This document shows positions 31,748-48,000 of a stretch of DNA of 64,000 bases, piece by piece. The stretch's first letter is position 1; every line of letters starts with the position of its first letter. The translations under genes were made by a program, and so were the position numbers. Source of the stretch: Uloborus plumipes (Eukaryota; Arthropoda; Arachnida; Araneae; Uloboridae); NCBI GenBank assembly GCA_038373865.1, contig JAXGGA010005233.1:16050-80049 (forward strand), read 5' to 3'. The notes under the pieces are model-generated. The model was not told the DNA's origin, made no database searches, and saw only the letters and a list, made by a program, of their open reading frames with translations.

Positions 31748-32343
31748 AGGTAGCTGCACCGGTTTTAAAAGTGTCATATTGCTTCGGAGAGAGTCCTGGC
31801 CAGGGTATGCCAGGTGATGTTGTACATTTTCGAGTGTTTTTTCTATTCGTGGCCGTGGCCGGGACTCCTCATTTACTGTCCCGCAGGTGCGTGCCAGAGG
31901 AAGCGGTGAATCTCATAAAACGAAATCGAGAGTGAGCCTATAAGTGAAATTCTATCCTCTAAGCGGAGTCCGGGTGCTTGTTCCTGTGTTATCCATACAT
32001 GAGTTGACGTGTTGCTGGATTTGAACTTTTTCCAATGGTGATAAACTTCAATATTTGTTTACGAAATAGATGGGATCTCACGTGTTAGTGGCAGCCATCT
32101 GTGATAGTTTTGTAAACCGTGCTATTGACTTTAACGAAATGTTGACCTTTTAATAGCAACAAATAAATAAAATGTTTGAAAAATATTGTATCTTAACTCG
32201 TCTCTACCCTGACACTCCACGACCTTATCAACCTTTTCTTGGCCATAACTTAGTTTGTCTCATAGAGACTTCAACTTAAATTTTTAAGGCCAACAGAAAG
32301 GTCCAATATAAATCTGCAACACCTAAAATATAAAACAACATTA
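31748..32343 (+). other. Continuation of the interrupted promoter-like unit
   Basis: More GC-balanced sequence follows the hAT element. A frame covering 31735-31935 (partly within the transposon tip) is open but unrecognised. AATAAATAAA at 32162-32171 could be a poly(A) signal. If so, the uninterrupted unit from TATA box to signal would be only about 0.55 kb. Confidence 0.3.
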
Positions 32344-32359
32344 CCCCCCCCCCCCCCCC
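32344..32359. repeat. C16 homopolymer at the composition break
   Basis: Sixteen consecutive C mark the last point of normal-looking sequence. G practically disappears just after it. Confidence 0.95.
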
Positions 32360-32385
32360 GTAATAAAAAAATACTAATTCGCCAG

Positions 32386-33075
32386 AATTAAAAAAAACCC
32401 AACACACCCACACCACACACCCCACAACCACCACACACACCACCACCACACCCCCACCCCCCCCCACAACAACAACCACACCAACATAATACCCATCATC
32501 ACAACATCCCCAACATCATCAATACTCCTACATTTCTACAAAAATCACATAAAACCCCTATCAATACAACAAAACAATAACATCAAAAATCCACACACAA
32601 ACCCACCACAAAAAAAAAATCAAAATCCCCCCCAAAATCATCCACCCTTCCCTCTAACCAAAAACTCCCCCTACTAACACCCAAAATATTCCCACAACAT
32701 CACCAAAATACCCCAAACCAATAAACCACACCCAAATATCTAACATAACCCAACCAAATATAAACAAAAAATATAAAAACCTTTACCACTTTTTAATTCA
32801 CTCACAAAAAATATAACCCTTCCAAAAAAATATCCAACATCCACTACCATCCTCTCCAAACTTAACACTCCCAACTCAAACCCACCACCCATAAAAACAC
32901 TCCCACACATATCCAACACCCTATCCCAATCCCCCTATATCAATCCATCTCCAAAATCCACAACCAACCCCAAATACCCAAAATCTTCCCCCAAAAACAA
33001 CCCCCCAAACCATCCCAATCCCATCCACTCCTAACAAAAAACTCAAAACCAACCCTACTAAAATCACCTTCACCA
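32386..33075. other. 690-base stretch with no G
   Basis: Read line by line, no G occurs between the G at 32385 and the G at 33076. Early parts are C/A only (CACACCACC-type), later parts C/A/T. No unit repeats. Any open frame here exists because TAG and TGA cannot occur without G. Confidence 0.97.
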
Positions 33076-36000
33076 GACCCTCCTCACCAAATACACTCCT
33101 CCATCTATATATCCACAGTGACAGTGATACACAACTCCTTACTCTGAATATCTACATGTGTGAACGAGTGTACTCATGATAAGTGAATACACTACTCATA
33201 CTAATACACCAAGTCAACACATACACTTAATATATCTCTCATATACACACCAACCACCCACTAATACCCATACTCTCCATCTCTTATTATATCCTAGTGT
33301 CTGTATCTCTCCCCCGTAGACACTGCGACATACATATCAGATCACACATATGCCCGCAGAGCTACCAATGTCCCTACCCTCCCAACAACCCCCCCCGGTC
33401 ATACACCCAACCTCACACTATCTATTCTCACACACACACCCATATACTCAACTATCATGTCCATCTCTCCAACGAAATCTCCAATCACTCATCACTTCAT
33501 CACCTCTACACACCACTATAAGAACCGTACATACACCTCCAGAACTCATACACCCACTCTACAAGAGATTGCTATATAGAATCCTCACCCCCATCACTCC
33601 TACCAGATACCTCTCACAATACACATAAACTACTATAAATCATCATGTGCTCCACCTATCACCACCATTAGAATCCTATAACACACCAGAATATACAACA
33701 ATCTCTTCTACCATAGAATAGTACCATCACAAATCACTCATGTCTCTACTCTACAACTCCACACATACCTCTATCTCCCCTTCCAGACATATCTCCATAC
33801 ACCCATCTATAACAATGTTATAGATAACATCTAACAATCCAACACACACAAACCATCAGCCAATCCTTAACACTGATATAATCATACCTCTCCATAGTGT
33901 GTCAATCGCACACTATGTAGTCTGAATGATCTCATGATTAAGTCCCCCCTCAACATTACACAACTGCGTGCGAAATCCTCAATATATCAAGATATCCATG
34001 TGTCCAATCGATCACACACCTCAAACCGCATACCATACAACAAATAACGTCCCTGAACCGAACACCTACTCTCAGCTACTACTACTACAACTCTCTCCAC
34101 AATATAGAGACCTACCCTATATCACACATCCACTCATATAATATCACACCCTACCTCTACTCACTCGTGCGCCGTGAGTTGCTGCACCCTTCTCCAGCTA
34201 AGAATCTGACCACCTACCTCCACCCATCTCATCTCCATCCATCACCCCTTCACACATATCAAGTACTATCCATCTTCCTAAAATACAATCATGCGTCTTG
34301 TGTGCCACTATATATCACACACTGACTATAACCCACCTGCCCACGCCCACACCCTCACACACCTCACATACACCTCAATATATAGACTTACATAGTAGAC
34401 AAACTCACTACACACCCCACCCACCCCCACCTCTACAATGTGTCATCACCACTACTCACATACGCACAATCCATAACAATAATCAATGTAACACTACGCG
34501 TTCCCTAACACATGTTAGTATTATATCCTCTACAGTCAACCATTATACTTATACATTTCTAACACACGACTCACTCCTCACCAAACATCTCTACAGGTCC
34601 TGCCTCATGCATTCACTCTGCTTACACATACATAACATCACCTATATCATAACGTGAGCTACGTCCAATTCTACTAATACAGTCCGCTCCTCAGATCTTC
34701 CTAACACCACACACACCCACCCCATCTGAATCCGAAATATTCAATATGTAGTCGCACTATGCTCTCTCTCTCACGACGCTCCTCAATAGCTACCCAGAGA
34801 ATATCACCTTACCTTTGATATATGTCCATTGCACCCCCCCTCCATATAGATAACATCCACTACCATTAACTACTATAAAGCTCCTCACTCTACTCCTAAT
34901 AAGTGACTACCATCCATCTATAAAACTAATCACCAACTCACATATACCCTCTCCACACAAGCATCCTCACTCTATATCTATCACAAACGATCAACATCTA
35001 TAATACATCACAAACCCATCCACAATACACTATCTCACACTTCCAGAGAACCATACTCTATGTAAGCTCTCTCCTATCGAGTGTAAATCGCTCTATCAGA
35101 GATCTGTAGAGAACAGAAATAACTACATAACACTCTTAGAATAGGCAACTATAGAACACACCTCAACTCCGTACGATGTGTCTCGAAGATAGATGTGACT
35201 AGATCTCTCTTAATATCTTCTTTTCAAAACCCTTACCAACCTATACACCAATAACACCATCACCCGACTCACTATTCTATATACTAGAATAATCATACAC
35301 ACGTTCACACTCATAAACAATGTCAATACATCTCATCTCCGTGCAGCAACCATGCATCAGATCAAGAAAACATCCTCGTGTCCGCCTGATAGTAGAGTCT
35401 CTAAAACTATCCAAGAAACGCTAACACTATATCTATATCATACCCATCAATCCTCGTCACGTCTCTCACTCTCACGGGCTAACTATACTATATATCTGTA
35501 TAGATCTATACCCAAATAGAGAGATGAACTTGATCATCGGTTATCTTAGCTCAAATCCTCACTCACCTACTGTATACATATCTATTACTCTATTATATCA
35601 CTAACTATATAAGATATCACAGTACTCAAGATAGAGATGTGTTATGCTATGTCCACCTCCTCATCACACTCTGCGTACCTATACATCTCCACACTCTCTC
35701 CACGCTAAACCAGTACTCTCACCCCTCACACACATATAGTTTCTCATATCAGTACTAACACCACTACAGATGTAACACACACACTACCTAGTCCTTATCT
35801 CACAGATCACAAAAACACCCAAATGTCAGCTAACTATCACTATGCAATCAGAATACTCATAGAGTGTCATTTAAATTCTACTTATCATATATACAACTTA
35901 TACGTACCTCCTGTGCCCCGGCTAACTCACTCACATGCGACACACATCCCATACACTCCTATCAATACACATCAATGTATATCAGCACCTCTCAACCCCT

Positions 36001-39000
36001 CAGAATCACACCATCCATACTACACCTCTGTGTCGTAACTCACTAATATCAAGTTCCTCTAGCTGACAATCTCCTGTCATAACTCTCTCTAAAAGTCTAG
36101 TCTCAGTATGACAGACAAACCAGAGACCTGAAGTCAATCCACTGATATATCACCAGAAAACCATAATATATTCCATCTACCTGCTATTCTTCTCTCCAAA
36201 GAGAGTGTACTTATCTCCCTGTCTAACCTCATAATCACTCACGTACTCACTGTAAACTCTTATCCACAGATCTACTAACTGACTTCATTATAATACTTCT
36301 CCAGAGTCCATCATTAAAAATACCTCCCTTGAAAACCAATACAGAGTCAGAACCTAGAAACAATACCTTATGGCATATATCCACTGTCAATCACCTATAA
36401 TCAACACAATTAATATTCCCCAATATCTTCTCGGACAACTGAACACTAACTAATACGCACTCCAGCATCTTCACTATGGTGCTACAATCCTCACTCCCCA
36501 TCACATTATTCTAAATACGCCGCTCTCCCACACTACTAATAATCATCTCCACCTCCGCATCTACCACATCATTCCTAACCACTAGCCAATGAACCTCTCT
36601 CTTATGGACAAACTACACTCTACTCACAATAATCATTATACCCCACCTCCACCTAATATATCCCCTAACCCATACCTCAAGTGTGCTCACATCATCACAC
36701 AAATAACCTCTCCACAAAAACAGTAAATACTCTAATGTGTATGACACTTCGTCACATTCATCTGTTAATCCACCCCATGTATAGAAATCACCATCAAACA
36801 CCACAAAATCTAAATATAATCTTCCCACAACACTTTCTCGATCTCTACCCTCTCATCGTCCTACCTCAACATACAATCTATCTAGAAGGGACATATGCTC
36901 CTTCTAATACCTGAATTGTGTGTTTGTCAACAATCTCACTCCCTCACACTCCTACTACATGTGGTGCCAACGTCTTTATCTACTTCCCAACCCACTCTAA
37001 AGAACACACAGCAACACACAACTCTCAGATCTATCAAGAGATCACCATTAGACCACCTCTCAATCCACACTTCACCCACTATCCTATTAGATCTACTCCA
37101 ATCTCTCACGCCAAAGATAGAAAAAAGTAACCTCTCTACCAATGCCTCGGCATCCTATCACTACTATACTACTCTATATTCTCTTCTACATATCCGTCAT
37201 CAAACTAGAGAAGACTCTCCCTCATCCATCTTCTATCTACTTATAGAGCTTCTCATAGCCTTTGAAATGCTACACAGAACCACATATATATCTATCTTCT
37301 TTAGTGTATTTCACAAACACTAATGTGTATTCTAAGAAAGATAACGGCCCATAATCCCACACTAATCAATCTCAGCACTTAACTCAAGAGGTTCTTCACC
37401 ACCACACATTCATTACTATGGTCACTAGTCCCCATATGCATGACTCGTTCTCATTACCGATCATTCTGCTCGTTCGCTCCTGTCTGCATAACCATGCTGC
37501 TCACTCTCTAATCTAAGCCCCCACTCTATATGAAGAATTACCTCCTACATAACATCTATATATACCATTCACATCCGACATAATGAAACACTCATCTAAT
37601 ATAATACCTCACCCTCCAAACTAACCTCCTTCACCATCACATCTTACACCTTACACCATCATATCACACACATACCCCACCCGTATACTACCCTCACCCT
37701 ATACACCATACTAATCTACACATCTGTGTGTCTTTCTATACCCCTACTCATACTATACACACATAAGATGAGTAGCTGTGATCAACCCACAGATTCAATA
37801 ATATCATTACTCCTATCAAGTTGTACACTCATCTGAATATAGACCATATACATCACTGTCTCATCCCAACATCACTCACATCAATACCATTTCAAATCTC
37901 AACACACGTGTCAACTCTCCACCCACATCTCACTACTGCAAGACACGTAAATGTATAGCCTCCTCACAATAATCCTCATCAAAAGTGCCAACACTCATAC
38001 GACAGAACTCCTATCATCTCCACATGTGCACTGCACACATACTGCCTCTAGTCATGGAATATTGCTCGCACTATCTCGACGTGCGTGTACCAATCAGAAT
38101 TCTCTCGTCTAACACCACTTCACTCACCACGCGACCACGTGTCACTACTCACACTACCCTCCACCACCCCTCAAGTGTCACACTTCACCCACCCATCAAT
38201 GTGTGACCTATACTCTAACACCGCGTCTACTATCCCTCACTCCACTAAATTCTATCCATTAAGAGACTCCACCCATTGAAATGATATATGACAGACCTCC
38301 TGTAGCTTTACTACACACCACTCCAACACCAACACTCACTAACAAACAGAATCTACTGCCACTACGTAACACACATGACGTCCTGTATACATCTTCAATA
38401 TAATTCACTAACCTATCTCCATATGATCGTCCCTACACATAACCTCACCTCTACCACACCTTTCCACTATCACCAACAGAGATCTCAGCACTATGATCCC
38501 TATCTGTTATCGTCATATTATACACCCACCACACTCACTCCATAAGACATAGACTATGTATAGCGAGTCTATCGCTCACAAGATCCCTCAAAATCTATGA
38601 AGAACCGTGTGTGTGACTATATGCTCACCACAAAACATGTCTACTGCATTGAGTGAGTGAAATTCAAATCTCATCTGATCCTGATCTTAGATGAAACCTA
38701 TATGTACTATCCAACATAGTGGAGCAACAACCAACCACACATCTCGTGTCCCACACTCTCTATCTATACAAGAGCCCATATGGCACATATATACTAACAT
38801 TCTTGTCTCACCCCACCTAGAGTTCAACCACTACCTATCACTATATAAATCAAATGACTACTCCTACTACACCTCTCCATCTCTCACAACCATCTAACGT
38901 GATACCATCTCCCCATACTCTAGACAATCTATCCCTATCTCACTCCCATCTCTCATCAGATCCGCTAGTTTATAATATACTAAACACCTCCTATACATAC

Positions 39001-42000
39001 ACGTACAATGTCCACAACTATCACAACACCTCCTAGAGCCTATATCCTAACTCTATAATGCTGCACCTCCATAGAATTCATACAAACTTGTATAGAACAT
39101 CAAATAATAACCCATTTAATCCATCAATCATAATCCTCAATAGAGCCGAGAGATTCTCAAGAGTCCCTCTCTCCACCTGAAGAGAACACCTCTAACTATA
39201 CACTGATCCCAGACTCACTCCTCATCACACACTAGAATATCTATCACAATCAGGAGACCCACTCTATCCCCCACAATCCTCCAAACACTAAATACACACT
39301 GCCAGACACTCATACTCTTCCACATTAGTTGCCCGTACCCTCCTTATCACAAGGATGTCAAGATCCCTAAAACATTCACACTAGATCTCACTCCAGAGTA
39401 TCACAACATCTTCTAATACCACCACACACCTATCTCCATATGCACTGACAACCAAATGAGAATGCTCCCATCTCTCTAAACAGACACAACCACATCCCTA
39501 TAACTATATCACCTCCACTCCCTCCCAGCTAGACCTCACTATGATCCCCTCTTCCTCTCCTCTCTCCTCACACATCTATCCATCATCAACTCCGTACTAT
39601 GCCTGCTAACACTCACATGAGTGTATAGATTCTCTGATAATCACTAGATTCACATACACACACCGCCTTCCCCTATCTCAGCAGACCGCAAACCCTCATC
39701 TACTGACCCTAACTATGCCTATAACACACTTACTGTCCTCCACTAATATAGATCCTTGTAGCCCTCAACCACTCTCCCTCTACATATATATAGACATCCA
39801 CTCTATCACTTCCATCTCTCTACACTCCACCAAAATATGTTAGACCACACTGACACTGCTATCCATATCACTCTCGACCAATCACTACTATCACATTGTC
39901 ACCTGCATGCCTCAGACAACAGCAACGCTAACACCCACTCCATATCTCTCTAGAGAACACTAGCTCCCAATAAAAGTAACCCCACACACGACTACCTCAC
40001 CATCCATCAAATCTCACTCTTACTCTCATACTCTCATATGAGCACACTACCAGACACCATCACCTCTACACCTTCATGTCTCACACTCTCTCTACCTATC
40101 TGATCCCTCCCACTACTCACTATCACACATCTAGAGAATCTGACACTCTCAGATATTACATTGTCCCATCACACACACACACTCTCGTACTAAACTCTAA
40201 CATAGTCTTCTAAATAGTCCCCAAATCCTTCGCTTGACACCAACAGAGACTAAATTGTCAATATGCAATATCCCTAGTATCTATATATAGATGTAGATAT
40301 CAAGAACCACTATTCTAAAAACTGATCCACCACAGACATCAAGAAGCTAACTCACCCCTCTAACCTCCCCCTCAAACAACCTGTCAAAGAATACCTCATG
40401 ATCATCCATAGAGATATACATTTATATTCAATATAGTGTGTCACAACTGCCTCCCTATGAACTAGATCACACCCCATATAGTTCCACTAGATATCATCCA
40501 CCAGATCTCAAGAACTTGACAACCAACTAATACTCTCTCCCCACTCAACACAATCACTCACACTACAAGACACTTAACACAACACCCTGACACCACCACA
40601 ACTCCACCCACTGTCACACCACACTACACTCACACCCACCACATCCCCTGAGACACACAACCCATAACTAGTATATAACATACCATAATATCACTCTTAC
40701 ACACAATAAACACACACTACATACATGTCACACACACACACCTGTGAGCTCTAAAATTCTATATCACTCTTCATCACACACCCTACAGCACCATCCCACT
40801 CCAAATTTCATATCATGATCCCATCAGCGCATGCTACCACAGATACCTACTCATCTCATCATACGTACAACACTCCACACCAGATCTACCACACTCCACT
40901 ACAAACATAAAATTACTAGTCACTCACCAACCCTCCATAAAACTCCTCCCCCTACAACCACACTCAACATTTTGTATCTCTATGCTACTAATCCCACCCA
41001 ACATAAGAAACCCACTCATCTATTCATTACAATTGCTCACATCTACACCAACACATGTCCTCACTCACTAAACCTCTCAACTCATCTCTCATCTAACCCA
41101 AAGTCCATTCTCATGACTCTCACACACCACCATGTCCATATATACCAGCTACTCATACCAGAGCTAACACATCACTATCAGAGGGAGTCACTGCTAACCA
41201 AAAATCTCACTCACTTATACCATACTCCTACCACATATACCTCACACCCTCCACGCAATAACCCAAGACATAGTACCCCGAGTATTCTCACTACTCGACT
41301 CCACATCTCACATTGGCTCAGTCCTCACCACACACACTACAATACTCTCGTTTCATGACTCACTCTCTACAAGTGTCTAACACACACTCTTATTTATCCA
41401 GCACAACCACACTCCGTCAACCATTTCAGATAGTACCATTACACAACTCATCATCTCACTCCACCCCAATCTCTCCACACTCCTAATCCTTCCATTATTC
41501 AATTCCTTGTCCATTTAGTACATAACAATCTGCTAATCCATTCCCCTCACATACACACAGAAGTTCGACCAGTGCACTCACCACACCACCCTCACTTAGC
41601 AACCCTCTCACTATAGTCATACAGTACACCCTCAACCATCGCTATCTTCAAGCCTCTAGCTCTCCCAAACCTCAACTGCGTAGTGTTCGTCTGTTCACAC
41701 CACTCACTATATATACTACAACTTATCTTACTACACAATATGCAAAATAACATCTATAGGAATTAACATCCCTAATCTAACACAAAGAGATCACTAGATA
41801 GTCTACTGTATAGTGACCATTATAACAAAAACACATACGCAATACATCTATCCACCACACATCACAATGAGAAATATATAAAATCTCTTCCATCCTATAG
41901 TCATACTCCACCACTCTTCACTGCTCTGTCTGCTTGACATCTCAATCCATAAAACCTAAATATTCTCTTCCTTCAACCTAGTTGGGATCACAGTCTTATT

Positions 42001-45000
42001 CACCAACAATCTAGATCGTTGTGCAACACAAACTCACCACCATGATATACACACTATCTCACTCCACTCCATATATAGATCCCCACCCACGGAGTGCCAA
42101 AATAACTATTAATCCTACATATTTCAATGTCCTCATACACAATGTGTGTACCCCCTCCATCAATTCGTCATACGTCCAAAAGCCACCCTCACACCATCTC
42201 ACGCACCACTGTGCTGAGAGATCCGTGAATACCTGCCTCTACTGATTATATCGTACTACATATGTTTGATCTGCCCCCAAATCAGACGTCACCACTACAC
42301 ACTCTTATGCAGTCTCCCATGTGTACAACTCTCACTCACACCATGTATATCTACCCACTAGCACACCTACTGCACCCTAACGTTGCCACACTCAATTCAC
42401 TCAAACTATCTCACCCTACACTTGATCAGTGGATACCAGACATCCTCGTGCACACTCACTACTCTGTGTCCACTTCCAATCACATACTCATCTCTCCGCG
42501 TCACTACTCAACGTGACTGCATCTACCTCCCTCCCACATTCACTCACTCTCGCGCCTCTCATCTAGTCGCACGTATCTATGAGATAGAGAGCCTCTCTCT
42601 ACCTGTCACATCGTGCTCAGACAATCGTACTGTAGTTCTGACAACTCATCCATGACTCTCACAATCTTCTATACCCACTCACATCCTCCATCCACCATCA
42701 GCACATGCACTCCATAACCAACTTCCTGTGATCATAAACAGATATCTACAACATATCTACACACGCTCCTCACTCTACTAGATACTAAGCCCACCTCTAT
42801 ACTATACACTATTCAGAGAGAACACAGGTCCACTCAGAGCACACACTAGATACTCTCCAATAAATATCCTCAACCCCAAGGCGTCTCAAGGACAGCATAT
42901 CCAACTACTCACTGCTGCCGTTGTCAGTGACTCTATCTGTTTGCTGTATATTCACTGACCACACACTCTCACACATCATGTTGTCACCCTCTATGATCCT
43001 CCTCATATTCGCACGTCTTCCTAGTAAAATGACCACCACACTACACCATATCACGTGTCGTGCTGTATATATCACTTTGATCATAACTTCACATCCCAAT
43101 ACAACAAAATATCACCTACTCATGAGAACTTCATGTGTGTGTGTGTGCACACTGCAAAACCACTATCCCACTATCACATCCTCCTTCAAATAAGTTTGTC
43201 ACAAAACACGTATGTGAACCACTACTGCTCATCTCAATCATCAAATTCTCCTATGGAGACACCTACACACGTGAATCCTCATCCAAGTGAGTGCCGCACA
43301 CATACACACTATAAGATGTGTCCACGGATCTACACTCTGTCACCTCGCAATACCGATCAACACATCATAATGCCCACTCAATGCTCAATGTACAGTTATA
43401 ACATATATATAGACCATGTACATAAGTATAGATTGACATCACCTCGTTCAACTGAAAATATAACCTCTTAAGATTCCAATGATTTATCCAGACACTACCC
43501 TAACAGTGACTACATCACTAAATACCGACACACTCTCATATCATACACCCCCACTCAATCCATTTACACACATATTATCTACACATCTAACTTATCCTAC
43601 TGTTCCGACTCCAATCCACTATACCAATCTACCTATCTCATAGACCACACACTCACACTCACACTCTCTAGAGACCCTGTCACTCCTCTAATATACATAA
43701 ATCAACTCAATAACTCCCTACTCCCCCTACCATCACACGTTGTACACTGCCGATGACCATTGTCACCCACACTCACATCACTCTCCACATGCACACTCAC
43801 CCTCACCAACACACGCCATACTCCACCTACTTATCACACTATGTATACAAAATTCGTAACTGTCACGCCACTCTAATCTCTACTATTCCCTACCACTATA
43901 GATAAAAAATCCCCACACAACTACTCAATGTCAACACTCAACATCATGTCTAATGACCACCTAGATCATTCTCAACTATAGACACACACACTGCTACACA
44001 CTCTATCTATCCACTCACTCAACAACACACTCCACACGATAGTGTGGTCATCCTCTCTCACAACCATCACTCTCTCAACAAAAAATACAACTCCACTCTC
44101 ATCTCCACATAATCCATGTGACTCGCATCTCCCACTCATCCTCATCACAACTACCTCTCACACCAAGACTAGACCCATAAATCTCACAACCTACTCTTCT
44201 CAATTTGATTCTAGTGTACTCCCACTATGATGCACTCACCCATCATATTGTCCCCCCAGACCTCCTCTCACCCATTTGCTCGTGTCTCCCACAACTACAT
44301 ATCCCTAACACTCCTACTCTCCCCACCTAACTCTACTCCGTCATCTCTCCACCACACTACGCCGTCACACACACTAATCAACCCAATACTCCAATACATA
44401 TCCATCCCCACACACATATCACCACACAACACAACAGACACCTTACTCTCATAACATTCTCTACATAACCCACACCTCTATCTCCCCAATCCATCTCCAA
44501 CTCATCAAATGTGAAAAACAATATATGACTATTCACACATAAAATATCACACCCGTGAGCTATCACACACACACCTCCATAACACACATACAATAGCATC
44601 ATCACGCAGTAAGTCATGAGACATAACAGATCTAATGTTAGTAGCTCACAACCACTCTCCTAAATCCCTCTCCTACCCAGATACAGATCACCATCCCTGG
44701 AATCCCTCTACTCCACTACAATATGTCACCCTACCTTAAATGAGACTATCACCCCCAACATCACCACTACACTAAATCAAAACCATCCCTAACTATATAC
44801 CATCATCTCACATTTCTACAAACAACAATCCTTATACTACGACCACTCAACCCATATACAGCCTAATCACAGCATATGCTGTGTGAACAAAAACTCAACT
44901 CCCTCTCATCACACCCTCCACTTCCTATCAGATCAACTCTCTAATACACTACATACATCACACATCACCACACTCATGAAACAAATCCTGCACTCATATA

Positions 45001-48000
45001 GCGTCTATCATCTTATCAGAACCCCATCACACCATGATCAACACATCCACTCCCTGTCACTCGCTCTACCTGTGTGTCTCACAAACCCGATCAGACACTC
45101 GCACTCACACCACTCATCACACCTCTACTCCGAGACGCCCACACCAACCACATACAATGACACACTCACACATTACCACCTACCTCTCCCTGTCTCCTTC
45201 CATCCCACCACCCCACCACATCCCACCCACCCCACACCCCCCCCCCCACCCCAACCCACACCACACTACACCACCCCCCCCCCCCCCCCCACCCCCCCCC
45301 AACCCCACACCACCACACCCCACACCATCCCCCACCCCCCCCACCCCCCACCCACACCCCCCCACCCCACCCACACTACGCACTCTCATCACTCACACAA
45401 CCCTACCAACCACCACTCATCAAATGTGTGCCACTACACAATCGTATACACTCACCACACTCAGATAAACCATATCCATCCTGCCATAAACTGTCTCCTA
45501 TAAAGTCATATAATGACCCTAGATATACTCCTTCCGTGTATAGACTACAATCACCTCACACACACTATCAATAAACTATACTCTACTTAGAATACAGCAC
45601 TACACATATTGATTCCCCAACGTTCCTCAAGTAGTAGTCAGACCCATTCATGAGTCATGCACATTATCGACGTACCCATACACACATCTATAGAGATATA
45701 AACAACACTCCATCTCCTGCTCTCGAGCAGACCTACTGTATCATACATAATATAATCTGCACCTTCACACTAGAATTATCTATACAACTCATATACATCT
45801 ACCTCACAGCTAGTGTATCCACAGCTAACGCACCACCTAAAACTCTACTCGCAGTGTCACAATCACTCCACACTAATAGACCACAATCTTATAACAAATC
45901 GCGTCCCATATATGAACACTCATTAACCCTAATATGAGAATATCACCCCCTCAACACCACCTCTACCCCTATCACTCTCCACAGCAAAATTCATCAATAT
46001 CCGCCCGTGCCCTCTGATATCACAGAGTGATCCATTTCAGCACCTCACTTACACCAATCAGTCGCCCACGTCCTCTGTCCAATCCCCTTCGCTTGGTATG
46101 TATACATATCCCACATGAGTTATATATATGTCACCTAGTATAGATGGAAAGATGTGTAGACTGAATTGCGCTCACCTAGCCAAGAGTCAACGACTCCTAA
46201 CAGCAAGACTCCTCTCTTTCACCTATCATAAGACAATCGATCACATTAACATCTCTGCTATCAACTCTCACTCTCAGACTCATGTTCCTAACCTCTAACC
46301 ACACTGTCACTGTGACATCCTCAACTTTCGATCATAACTAAACTCTAACTCATCCCTATGATGACATCCACATCCCAACACAGTCAATCCATACACCCCA
46401 TAACCACCCACCCCCAATCAACCACACCTACTATCTTGGCGTTTTAGCTACTCAACTCGTCACTTTTGATGACACAATACTCATCACATTCACCTCACTA
46501 CATAGCTCACCATGACTCCTAGAGACCAATGTGAATTGATATAATCAGTGCTCATATCCCACATACACACATCTCTGAGTACATGTGATCCAACATTCCT
46601 CCCCAACCATCCCAACCTGTCAATCCTATCACTTCTATCACTCAGACCTCAGTTATCTTAAATCTGTGACTCATCCTATAATATGTCTTGAATAACCCAC
46701 AATATATGTGCCACCGCTAAACACGATCATGACTAGTCCACTCACCGTCGAGCTACAACTAATAACAGTGTCTAAATCATCACACTCATGTATCCACTAC
46801 ACTTAACTCATCCGTCCTGATATACACATGAATCCACATTACTGGTCTAACAAACCACTTGGTCACACACACATATCCCTATATCCACTTTCCGTCACAC
46901 TTCCTCTCACACACTATAAAATCCCACCTCCCCCACACTTATCCTAAGATTCAATCACTTTTTAACAACATCATCTACAATCATCAATACACCAAATCAT
47001 CTCCAATGCACTAGTGTGCTCACTTGACGCACACACTCTCACCTAGACTCCTCTCAATCCTGAATATGTACACAACTGTAAATCATACACCGCATCCTTG
47101 ATAACAAGTGCATCTTCATCGCACCCAATATATATACACACAACATAATTTAACTTAGCCCTATAGACAAACAATATCTATCGCATATATCTATACTCAC
47201 AACCCCCTCACCCAACCAATCATACGAGACATACACATCTGTACTCAACACTACATATATCCTAGTGCACTCCTCCCTACACATCCTAAACTCATCCAAT
47301 CCTCACATCCTACACACACATCACAAGTGTACAGATCACTATCCACTCACATACCTATGTACACTCATCTAAACATAGACATAGAGACAACTATTATCAA
47401 GAACACTGCCACACTCTCCACTCAAACTATGTCACCTAACACTAAATCTACCACGTCTTCATCTGATATCTAATATAGATACTCCACAACCCTCTCCTCT
47501 TCATAAAAGAATTATTCCATCCTATAGATGAGTAGACTCCTAAATCTATAGTAGCAGAATCCCTGATGTGCCAACTTGTTGTCCCCCCCCACCCTCTCAA
47601 CTCCGTACATATATATAATATAACTTGGTATCACAGTGCTCACTACAAAATGTAGCAAAGAAGTATCACACATATATTCGAACACCCTGCTGCAGCACAC
47701 ATTATCGACTCGACCACCACCTCACCCACACCTCGTCCTATCTATTATGATCTCTCGTATCTATCACCTATCCAATCACATATCAACCCACTATACTAGT
47801 CATCACCCCAGCACTATTACTCTTACACCATGCACAACCTTCACCTCACTCGTGTCTCTCAGTGTATCTACACCTACAGATAAACGTGATCTGTACTTAA
47901 CTAGACTCCAATAAACCTCTCCACACTCAATCCATATAAAATCACCAACCCTCCCTTGTTCAAAACTATTCTGTCTCATACGCCATCTTCACCCCTTATC

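Noticed and set aside
40831..41358. 175-codon + strand frame, one of many long frames in the right half
   Set aside because: Composition is monotonous (T, S, H, P, L, Y, N) and follows from G shortage, which removes TAG and TGA. No motif, splice site or neighbouring signal supports it.
44883..45503. Proline/threonine-rich frame spanning a C-rich tract, and glycine-rich mirror frames on the minus strand
   Set aside because: These are translations of poly-C and CCCCA-type noise. Resemblance to silk-like or collagen-like repeats is only compositional, with no repeat unit.
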